A stretch of 5,595 nt of DNA from contig CAZKTF010000235.1 of assembly GCA_964555565.1 (NCBI GenBank), positions 1 to 5,595 of the forward strand. The letters are read 5' to 3'. Under the pieces are notes generated by a model. The model worked only from the letters and a program-made list of their open reading frames with translations. It made no database searches and was not told where the DNA came from. The translations under genes and the position numbers were made by a program. Positions within the stretch are counted from its first letter, which is position 1; every line of letters starts with the position of its first letter. Below are positions 1-5,595 of the stretch, piece after piece. The DNA is from CAZKTF01 sp964555565. Lineage in GTDB: Bacteria > Planctomycetota > JAJSAM01 > JAKLKS01.

Positions 1-1865
1 TCATCGACACGCCGGGCCACGTGGACTTCACCGCCGAGGTGGAGCGCTCGCTCCGGGTGCTCGACGGCTGCGTGGCGGTCTTCGACGCGGTCTCCGGCGT
101 GGAGGCCCAGTCGGAGACGGTCTGGCGCCAGGCGAGCAAGTACTCGGTCGCGCGCCTCTGCTTCGTCAACAAGATGGACCGGGTCGGGGCGGACTTCGAC
201 TCCGCCGTGGCCCAGATCCGCACGATGCTGAAGGAGCCGCTGGCCGTGCCGATCCAGGTCCCCCTGGGGAGCGAGGGCTCCTACCGGGGGCTCGTGGACC
301 TCGTCCGGATGAAGGCGGTCGTGTTCGAGGAGGGGACGGGGAAGGAGTTCCACGAGGAGGAGATCCCGGCCGAGGCGCGCGGCGCGGCCGACGCCGCCCG
401 CGAGCGGCTCATCGAGGACGTGTCCGACGTCTCCGACACGGTCCTCGAGAAGTTCCTCCACGGCGACGCGATCACCGAGGGGGAGCTGAAGGAGGCCATC
501 CGGAAGGGCACGATCCGGGGGACCATCGCGCCGGTCCTCTGCGGCTCCGCCCTCAAGAACAAGGGCGTGCAGCAGCTCCTGGACGCCGTCTGCGACTTCC
601 TGCCCGCCCCCGAGGAACTGCCGCCCGTCAAGGGGGTGAACCCCCGCACCGACGAGCACCTGGAGCGGGTCGCCGACCCGGACCTCCCGCTCTGCGGGCT
701 CGCCTTCAAGACCGTCGGGGACCGCAACGGCGACCTGACCTTCGTGCGGATCTACTCCGGGGTCCTCAAGCAGGGCGACCAGGTCTGGAACGCCACGCGG
801 AACAAGGACGAGCGGATCGCCCGCCTCATCCGGATGCACGCCGACGAGCGGCAGCAGATCGACGCCGCGAAGGCGGGCGACATCGTGGCGGTCATCGGGC
901 TGAAGAGCACCGTCACCGGCGACACGCTCTGCCACGAGGACCACCCGATCACGCTCGAGACGATGGACTTCCCCGAGGCGGTCATCGCCATGTCCATCGA
1001 GCCGAAGACCCGCGGCGACCGGGACAAGCTGTCCGAGGCGCTGTCCCAGGTCGCGAAGGAGGACCCGACCTTCCACCGCTACACCGACCCCGAGACCAAC
1101 GAGATGATCATCGCGGGGATGGGCGAGCTCCACCTCGAGATCGTCTGCTCCCGCCTGAAGAGCGAGCACAACGTCGAGGCCCTGGTGGGCCGCCCGCGCG
1201 TGGCCTACCGGCAGACCCTCACCCGGGCCGTGGAGGTGGAGGGCCGCCACGTCAAGCAGACCGGCGGCCACGGGCAGTACGGCGTCTGCAAGGTCCTGTT
1301 CGAGCCCCTCCCCGGGACCAGCGAGGTCCTCTTCGAGTCCGAGATCACGGGCGGCGCCATCCCGAAGGAGTACGTCCCCGCCATCGAGGACGGGATCCGG
1401 CAGCACTGCACGGAGGGAGGCGAGCTCAAGTTCCCCTTCGTCGGGATCAAGGCCACGCTGGTGGACGGCAAGTACCACGACGTGGACTCGAGCGAGCTGG
1501 CCTTCCTCGCGGCCGGGAAGCTCGCGATCCGCGGGGCCGTGGAGCAGGTGGGCACGACGATCCTCGAGCCGATCATGCGGTTCGAGGTGACCGTCCCCGA
1601 GGAGTTCGTCGGGGCCGTCGTGGGCGACCTCAACAGCCGCCGCGCCGTGGTCCACGAGCTGTCGGACAAGTCGGGCGCGAAGATCGTCCGGGGCAAGGTC
1701 CCCATCTCGGAGATGTTCCAGTACTCGACCTCGCTCCGGTCCATGACCCAGGGCCGCGGGACGTTCTCGCTGGAGCCGAGCGAGTACGCCCCGGTCCCGA
1801 AGACCATCGCCGAGAAGGTCCGCGCCGAGCGCCTGGAGCAGCGGAAGGCCCAGCAGAAGAAGTAA
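1..1865 (+). CDS. fusA: Elongation factor G, N-terminally truncated by the window edge
   Basis: EF-G is the cytoplasmic ribosomal GTPase that drives tRNA-mRNA translocation and, with RRF, ribosome recycling. The frame is open from base 3; 620 residues are visible and about 85 (P-loop, switch I) are missing, matching a usual length near 700. Visible motifs are the switch II DTPGH (6-20, catalytic His at 18-20), NKMD for guanine recognition (168-179) and a CGSAL G5 motif (about 540-554). Domain II starts near visible residue 220, domain III near 320 (with GMGELHLEI), domain IV near 390 and domain V near 519. Domain IV has GGHGQYG and keeps YHDVDSS, whose His (1476-1478) corresponds to the functionally important tip histidine of E. 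coli EF-G. The protein ends in a short basic tail, AQQKK. It is not followed by tuf, so this does not look like the classical str operon; it may be a stand-alone or second EF-G paralogue (fusA2 or spdEFG type). The family is certain; the paralogue class is not. Confidence 0.95.
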   Translation, partial: IDTPGHVDFTAEVERSLRVLDGCVAVFDAVSGVEAQSETVWRQASKYSVARLCFVNKMDRVGADFDSAVAQIRTMLKEPLAVPIQVPLGSEGSYRGLVDLVRMKAVVFEEGTGKEFHEEEIPAEARGAADAARERLIEDVSDVSDTVLEKFLHGDAITEGELKEAIRKGTIRGTIAPVLCGSALKNKGVQQLLDAVCDFLPAPEELPPVKGVNPRTDEHLERVADPDLPLCGLAFKTVGDRNGDLTFVRIYSGVLKQGDQVWNATRNKDERIARLIRMHADERQQIDAAKAGDIVAVIGLKSTVTGDTLCHEDHPITLETMDFPEAVIAMSIEPKTRGDRDKLSEALSQVAKEDPTFHRYTDPETNEMIIAGMGELHLEIVCSRLKSEHNVEALVGRPRVAYRQTLTRAVEVEGRHVKQTGGHGQYGVCKVLFEPLPGTSEVLFESEITGGAIPKEYVPAIEDGIRQHCTEGGELKFPFVGIKATLVDGKYHDVDSSELAFLAAGKLAIRGAVEQVGTTILEPIMRFEVTVPEEFVGAVVGDLNSRRAVVHELSDKSGAKIVRGKVPISEMFQYSTSLRSMTQGRGTFSLEPSEYAPVPKTIAEKVRAERLEQRKAQQKK

Positions 1866-1923
1866 AGCCCGGGGACACCCACACGGGGCAGCGAGGAACC
1901 ACCGTCCCCCGGCGCCGGCGTTC

Positions 1924-1942
1924 CCCTGCCCTCCGGGCGGGG
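1924..1942 (+). terminator. GC-rich hairpin after fusA, possible terminator without a U-tract
   Basis: The arms CCCTGCCC (1924-1931) and GGGCGGGG (1935-1942) pair over 8 bp, including one G-U pair, around a 3-base TCC loop. It lies 59 bases after the fusA stop and just upstream of the -10-like box of the next gene, where a -35 element would sit. No T-run follows, so it is not a canonical intrinsic terminator; such hairpins are frequent by chance at this GC content. Termination of the fusA transcript is inferred from position only. Confidence 0.3.
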
Positions 1943-1950
1943 CGGGCCGC

Positions 1951-1956
1951 TAGACT
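1951..1956 (+). promoter_or_regulatory. Putative -10 box (TAGACT) for a leaderless cyclase transcript
   Basis: TAGACT matches the sigma-70-type -10 consensus TATAAT at 4 of 6 bases, including the key second A and last T, and it is an AT-rich island in GC-dense sequence. Its last base is 11 bases before the A of the ATG at 1968, so transcription starting 7-12 bases downstream would begin at or just before the start codon. No Shine-Dalgarno-like purine run lies between 1957 and 1967. No good -35 is visible near 1928-1933. Both facts fit the leaderless-gene pattern known from several high-GC bacteria; the start site itself is inferred. Confidence 0.4.
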
Positions 1957-1967
1957 GTCCCCGAGCC

Positions 1968-3968
1968 ATGGCCGAAGCCAGTCCCCACCTCGTCCACGAG
2001 AGGCCCGGCAGCGCCGCGGCGGTGGTCCCCCTCGACGGCGAGGTCCTCATCGGGCGGGGGAACGACTGCACGGTCTCCATCCAGGACGACCTGGCGAGCC
2101 GCCACCACGCCCGCGTGGTCCTCCACGGGACGCGCCACAGGCTGGAGGACCTCGGGAGCACCAACGGGACCACCGTGGCCGGGGCGAGGGTGAAGGAGCG
2201 GGTCCTCGCCGAGGGAGACGTCTTCGTCGTCGGGCGCTCCCGCTTCACCTACCGGGCCGGGGCGACCCCGGGGACGCCGACCCGGCAGATCCGGAGCGAC
2301 ACCCCCTCCACCGCGCCCGCCGTCGTCCTCACGGACGCGGCCTCCCCCTCGGTCTACGAAACCCGCTCGAGCGCCGCGGACGAGGCCGAGGCCATGGCCA
2401 CGGGCACCCGCGCCCTGGGGATCGAGGAGCTGGCCGTCACCTCGCGGCGCCTCGCGACCCTCAACCGGATCGGCTCCGCGCTGGCCAGCATCCTGGAGGT
2501 GGACGCCCTCCTGGCGGAGGTGGTCGAGGCGGTCTTCGGGATCTTCCCCCGGGCGGACCGCTGCTGCGTCCTCCTCGAGGAGAAGGGGGAACTGAAGCCC
2601 GCGAAGGTCAAGTCCCGGGCGAAGGGCGCCCGGGCCGAGGACATCCGGATCTCCCGAACCATCGTGGGCCTCAACCGGGACGAGCGGAAGTCGGTCCTCT
2701 CCTTCGACACGGCGTCCGACTCGCGGCTCTCCGCCGCGGTGTCCATCGTGACCTCGGGGATCCGCTCGGTCATGAGCGTCCCCATCGTCCGCAAGGACGA
2801 GTTCCTCGGGATCCTCTACGTGGACACGGCGAACATGGGATCCCCCTTCGACTCCAACGACCTGGCCCTGCTCGCGAACGTGGCGAGCCAGGTGGGGATC
2901 TTCGTGAAGAACGCCCGGCTGGTGACCCAGATCCAGAGCGAGACCGAGCTCCGGACGAACCTGGGGCGCTACCTCTCCCCCGGGGTGGTGGCGGAGATCG
3001 CCGCGGGGCACCTGGTCCCCTCCCTCGGCGGCGAGACCCGGGAGGGGACGGTCCTGTTCAGCGACATCGTGGGGTTCACGCGGCTCGCCCGGAGTCTCCC
3101 CGCCGCGGAGGTGGTCGCACTCATCAACCGCTACTTCCAGGAGATGGTGGACGCGGTCTTCCACTGGGAAGGGACCGTGGACAAGTTCGGGGGCGACGCG
3201 ATGCTCTGCGTCTGGGGCGCGCCCGTGCCCCGGTCCGACCACGCCTGGCCCGCGGCCGCGGCCGCGCTGGAGATGCAGGTCCGGCTCTTCGGGTTCAACC
3301 TCGGCCTGGCCGCCGCCGGCGGGTCCCTCCAGGTGAAGATGGGCATCGGGCTCAACAGCGGGGAGTTCATCGCGGGCAACGTCGGGAGCGAGCGGCGCCT
3401 GGAGTACACGGTCATCGGCGACACCGTGAACCTCGCCCAGCGGCACGAGGAGAAGGCGACCGGGGGGCAGGTCGTCGTCTCGGCGGCCACGCGGAAGCTC
3501 CTCGAGGGCGCGGGGGCGGTCCGGATGCGCCCCACGACGATCCGCGGGACGCAGGGGGAGGTGACGGTCTACTCGGTGCGCGCGCTCCGTCTCCCGGGGG
3601 CCCACGGGGACGCGCTCCTCGCCTCGGTCCCCGTGCGCGTGGGGGCGCCCGGGGCGGAGCCCACCCACGAGGGGATGATCGTGGCCGTGGGCCCCGCCGC
3701 CGAGACCCCCTCCCTCGTCCTGCGGGTCCCCGCCGGGGAGACGGCGTCCGCCGGGGGGGCGCTCCACCTCCTGCCGGTCCTCCCGGAGTTCCCCGGGGCC
3801 CCGGCCTTCGACGTCGGCGTGATGGGCGCGCGGAAGTCCCCCGGCGACGTCCCCTGGAAGGACCTGGAGGTCATCGCCCCCGCGCTCCCCGAGCCGCTCG
3901 CCTCCCTGCTCAAGTCCGGCGGCGAGGTCGAGGGGCCCGTGTCGCCCGACCAGGTCCCCCGGGGCTGA
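1968..3968 (+). CDS. FHA-GAF-class III adenylate cyclase
   Basis: Predicted soluble cytoplasmic signalling enzyme of 666 residues making cAMP from ATP; no signal peptide or membrane segment is visible. Residues about 15-97 are an FHA phosphothreonine-binding domain with LIGR (27-30), SRHH (44-47) and DLGSTNGT (61-68). A Pro/Thr/Ala-rich linker (about 98-155) leads to a GAF domain (about 160-318) with SVMSVPI and GILYVDT. A coupling segment containing RYLSPGVVAEI precedes the cyclase domain (about 355-540). Catalytic residues are complete: metal-binding D366 (FSDIVGFT) and D410 (KFGGD), adenine-selecting K406 and T481, and transition-state N488 and R492 (VNLAQR). Thr at 481 in place of Asp is the class IIIb pattern, so ATP rather than GTP is expected. 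Residues 541-666 are an unassigned extension. ATG 1968 is the only ATG, GTG or TTG in frame between the fusA stop and the FHA domain. FHA suggests coupling to Ser/Thr kinases, none of which is encoded here. Confidence 0.93.
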   Translation: MAEASPHLVHERPGSAAAVVPLDGEVLIGRGNDCTVSIQDDLASRHHARVVLHGTRHRLEDLGSTNGTTVAGARVKERVLAEGDVFVVGRSRFTYRAGATPGTPTRQIRSDTPSTAPAVVLTDAASPSVYETRSSAADEAEAMATGTRALGIEELAVTSRRLATLNRIGSALASILEVDALLAEVVEAVFGIFPRADRCCVLLEEKGELKPAKVKSRAKGARAEDIRISRTIVGLNRDERKSVLSFDTASDSRLSAAVSIVTSGIRSVMSVPIVRKDEFLGILYVDTANMGSPFDSNDLALLANVASQVGIFVKNARLVTQIQSETELRTNLGRYLSPGVVAEIAAGHLVPSLGGETREGTVLFSDIVGFTRLARSLPAAEVVALINRYFQEMVDAVFHWEGTVDKFGGDAMLCVWGAPVPRSDHAWPAAAAALEMQVRLFGFNLGLAAAGGSLQVKMGIGLNSGEFIAGNVGSERRLEYTVIGDTVNLAQRHEEKATGGQVVVSAATRKLLEGAGAVRMRPTTIRGTQGEVTVYSVRALRLPGAHGDALLASVPVRVGAPGAEPTHEGMIVAVGPAAETPSLVLRVPAGETASAGGALHLLPVLPEFPGAPAFDVGVMGARKSPGDVPWKDLEVIAPALPEPLASLLKSGGEVEGPVSPDQVPRG

Positions 3969-3972
3969 CCCG

Positions 3973-5595
3973 CTACATCCACAGGTCCGCGCGGAACGTC
4001 CTGCGCAGCCACGCGCCGAGGGCGCCCGCGACCGTGGTCCGCGCGAGGCGGATGGAGACCTTGCCGGTCATCCCGGGGAGGGCCCGGCGGCCGGGGTTCT
4101 CCGCCTCGACGACGACGTCCCAGTGGGGGACCGGCTCCGCCTCCTCCCCGGTGCCCGCCCGGGCCACGTTCTGCCTCGACACCGCCACGACCTTCCCCCG
4201 GAGCGGCTCGCCGGGGGCTCCCTCCAGCCGGACCTCGGCCTCGCGACCCGGCTCCACGCCGGCCAGGTCGGCCGCCGGGAAGGAGACGCGGACCCGGACG
4301 CGGGTGAGGACCCCCACGCGGAAGACCTCGCCGTCCCGCCTCTCGATCAGCGCCCCCTCCAGGTCGCGCAGGTTCGGCGCCAGGACGGTCCCCGCCGCGG
4401 GGCTCGAGACCACGAGCCGCCGCAGGCGATCCTCCACGTCCGCCGCGCGGCCCTCCTCCGCGTCCGCCGTGCGCTCCCGGGCGGCGGCGGCGGCCGCGTC
4501 GCCCCTCTCGCGCAGCCGGAGGGCCTCCCGGCGCTCGGCCTGCGCGCGGGCGCGCGCCTCCCGGGCCAGGAGGGCCTCCTCCGGGGCCTCCATGCGGAAC
4601 AGCGGCGTCCCCGCGGCCACCTCCTGCCCGTCGCGGACCAGGACCTCCACCACCCGGCCCCGGACCGGGTTGAGGACCTCGGCGGAGGCGGCGGGCTCGA
4701 CGGTCCCGATCCCGGCGGAGACCGGCGTCCAGGGGAGGACGCAGGCGAGCAGGACGAGGCCCGCGAGCCCCGCCCCGGCCAGCAGCAGGGTGCGGGGCGC
4801 GAGCAGCGTCGCGCGGCGGGACGTCGCGGTCTCGGACACGGTACGGAGGATCCTCCCGATCGGGCCCCGCAGCATCAAGAACGCGAGGGACCCGAGGAGC
4901 AGGAGGGAGAAGATGCCGACCCGGGCCCCCCCGAAGGCGGCCAGGACCAGGAGGCCCAGGATGGACAGGAGGAGGGAGGCCATGTAGAGCATCGAGAGGA
5001 CGCCGTAGACCAGGAAGAGGCGCGCCTCCCCCGGGTCGCGGGCCACGCGCTCGGCGGGCAGTCCCATCAGGACGTGGCGCACGACCCACCCGACGTGCCT
5101 GTAGGACCGGTCGCGCAGGTTCTCCACGCGGAGGAGGTCGGCGAGGAGGTAGTACCCGTCCAGCTTGATGAGGGGGTTCATGTTGAACAGGAGCGTCGAG
5201 GTGAGGGAGATCGTGAACACGACGTAGGCCAGGCCGTGCACGGCGGAGCCGGGCTCCGTCAGGGCCCAGAGGATCACGCAGGCCGCGCCCAGGACCGTCT
5301 CGATGAACCCCCCGGCGGCCGTCACCCAGAGCTTCGCGGCGCGGCTCTCGAAGGTCCAGGCGTCGTTCACGTTGCAGTAGAAGCAGGGCTGGAAGAACAT
5401 GAGGAGCACGCCCATCTCGTGCACCTCGCCCCCGTAGTGCTTGCAGGTGAGGCCGTGGCCGAACTCGTGGACGGTCACGACGAGCAGCGCCGTGATCCAG
5501 GCGGCCAGGAGGTTGACCCCCGCCCCCCCCGTGGTTGTGAAGGGGCCCCCCCCCCCGGGCCCGGGCCCCCGGCCCGCGGGCGGCCAGGTCCCCCC
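3973..5595 (-). CDS. M50 site-2 protease-like membrane metalloprotease fused to a HlyD-type adaptor, N-terminus off the edge
   Basis: The minus-strand frame is open to the window edge; 540 residues are visible (numbered from codon 5593-5595) and the true start lies beyond. A hydrophobic helix leads into HEFGH (43-47; bases 5455-5469), the M50 zinc-binding and catalytic motif, and NPLIKLDG supplies the third ligand, Asp146 (5158-5160). A PCFYC Cys pair (71 and 74) and WVTAAGGFIE (about 90-99) match soluble-to-membrane M50 proteins of the COG1994 / YydH-like type. Several membrane segments follow (about 90-111, 122-140, 191-219, 223-243), then a helix at about 268-288. The C-terminal part is periplasmic-adaptor-like: a lipoyl half-motif NPVRGRVVEVLVRDGQEV, a short Ala/Arg/Glu-rich helical hairpin (about 336-390), the second half-motif SSPAAGTVLAP, and a beta-barrel ending LPGMTGKVSIRL. 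It probably acts in the inner membrane and periplasm, cleaving or helping export a peptide or envelope component; the substrate is unknown. It is convergent with the cyclase gene, 4 bases between stops. Confidence 0.88.
   Translation of the reverse strand, partial: GGTWPPAGRGPGPGGGGPFTTTGGAGVNLLAAWITALLVVTVHEFGHGLTCKHYGGEVHEMGVLLMFFQPCFYCNVNDAWTFESRAAKLWVTAAGGFIETVLGAACVILWALTEPGSAVHGLAYVVFTISLTSTLLFNMNPLIKLDGYYLLADLLRVENLRDRSYRHVGWVVRHVLMGLPAERVARDPGEARLFLVYGVLSMLYMASLLLSILGLLVLAAFGGARVGIFSLLLLGSLAFLMLRGPIGRILRTVSETATSRRATLLAPRTLLLAGAGLAGLVLLACVLPWTPVSAGIGTVEPAASAEVLNPVRGRVVEVLVRDGQEVAAGTPLFRMEAPEEALLAREARARAQAERREALRLRERGDAAAAAARERTADAEEGRAADVEDRLRRLVVSSPAAGTVLAPNLRDLEGALIERRDGEVFRVGVLTRVRVRVSFPAADLAGVEPGREAEVRLEGAPGEPLRGKVVAVSRQNVARAGTGEEAEPVPHWDVVVEAENPGRRALPGMTGKVSIRLARTTVAGALGAWLRRTFRADLWM
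5523..5595. repeat. Low-complexity G/C homopolymer tract at the window edge
   Basis: The stretch contains C-runs of 8 (5523-5530), 11 (5546-5556) and 5-6 bases, plus a perfect 12-base palindrome GGGCCCGGGCCC (5557-5568). Read on the minus strand it encodes a Gly/Pro-rich peptide (such as GRGPGPGGGGP) directly before the M50 membrane helix, where relatives usually have ordinary structured sequence. The minus strand carries many G-runs and could form a G-quadruplex. A sequencing or assembly artefact at a contig end, possibly with indels, is as likely as real sequence, so the protease reading frame upstream of about residue 20 should not be trusted. Confidence 0.6.

Noticed and set aside
21..23. 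GTG at 21 as the fusA start codon
   Set aside because: It is the Val of DTPGHVDFT inside switch II. The frame is open upstream to the window edge, so the gene begins outside.
1893..1898. Purine-rich GAGGAA as a ribosome binding site
   Set aside because: No ATG, GTG or TTG follows at a usable distance, and it is 70 bases from the cyclase start.
1909..1918. Palindrome CCGGCGCCGG as an operator or terminator
   Set aside because: Ten GC-only bases with no loop are common by chance at this composition, and no second copy is seen.
1205..2248. A 347-codon minus-strand frame spanning the fusA 3' end and the intergenic gap
   Set aside because: It is antisense to well-conserved EF-G domains IV and V and to the FHA domain, with Ser/Arg/Pro-rich low-complexity content.
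1950..3767. A 605-codon open frame on the minus strand opposite the cyclase gene
   Set aside because: Its product is a Gly/Pro/Arg/His/Asp-rich string with no domain. Long antisense frames are expected opposite high-GC3 genes, and the plus strand has clear FHA, GAF and cyclase motifs.
4479..4497. GGC/GCC triplet repeat as a variable microsatellite
   Set aside because: It encodes a six-Ala run in the helical hairpin of the adaptor, uses mixed codons at its ends, and stays in frame; this is ordinary low complexity.
4034..4987. A 317-codon plus-strand frame opposite the protease gene
   Set aside because: The product is a Ser/Arg/Ala/Thr-rich string typical of antisense reading of GC-rich code; no motif or promoter supports it.
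3569..5089. A 506-codon minus-strand frame overlapping both the cyclase and the protease genes
   Set aside because: The product is low-complexity Gly/Pro/Arg and straddles the convergent junction. It is a frame-shifted shadow of the M50-HlyD gene.
5476..5478. GTG at 5476-5478 (minus strand) as the protease start codon
   Set aside because: It would begin three residues before HEFGH, removing the membrane helix that family members have. The frame stays open to the edge.

Overview
The window is a very GC-rich (roughly 70% by eye), tightly packed piece of bacterial chromosome or metagenomic contig. It holds three protein-coding genes, and the two outer ones run off the edges. I see no RNA genes, insertion sequences, CRISPR arrays or phage genes. 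The gene content, with a stand-alone elongation factor G, an FHA-GAF-adenylate cyclase and a site-2-protease/HlyD fusion, most resembles Planctomycetota, with Myxococcota or another deep-branching high-GC phylum as the alternative. This assignment is inference from architecture and composition; no taxonomic marker was searched.

Layout. Positions 1-1865 (+) encode elongation factor G from switch II to the C-terminus; the P-loop and switch I lie off the left edge. A 102-base gap follows (1866-1967). It holds a strong GC hairpin and a -10-like TAGACT placed so close to the next ATG that the message is probably leaderless. Positions 1968-3968 (+) encode a complete 666-residue signalling protein: FHA domain, linker, GAF domain, class III nucleotide cyclase with all catalytic residues, and a 125-residue C-terminal extension I do not recognise. 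Four bases after its stop codon lies the stop codon of a convergent gene on the minus strand (3973 to beyond 5595). That gene encodes an M50-family membrane zinc protease fused to a HlyD-type periplasmic adaptor, with its N-terminus beyond the right edge.

How they fit together. EF-G is a housekeeping or paralogous translation factor. The cyclase would convert a phosphothreonine-protein interaction (FHA) and a ligand signal (GAF) into cAMP in the cytoplasm. The M50-HlyD protein would act in the inner membrane and periplasm, probably in processing or export of a peptide or envelope component. Nothing in the sequence shows that the three share a pathway; the cyclase and the protease are convergent and separately transcribed. 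The last ~75 bases are low-complexity G/C runs (including an 11-base C run) and should be treated as less reliable than the rest.

I found no convincing wholly new system. The points most worth checking are the leaderless-type start, the unassigned C-terminal part of the cyclase, the protease-adaptor fusion, and the quality of the right-hand edge.
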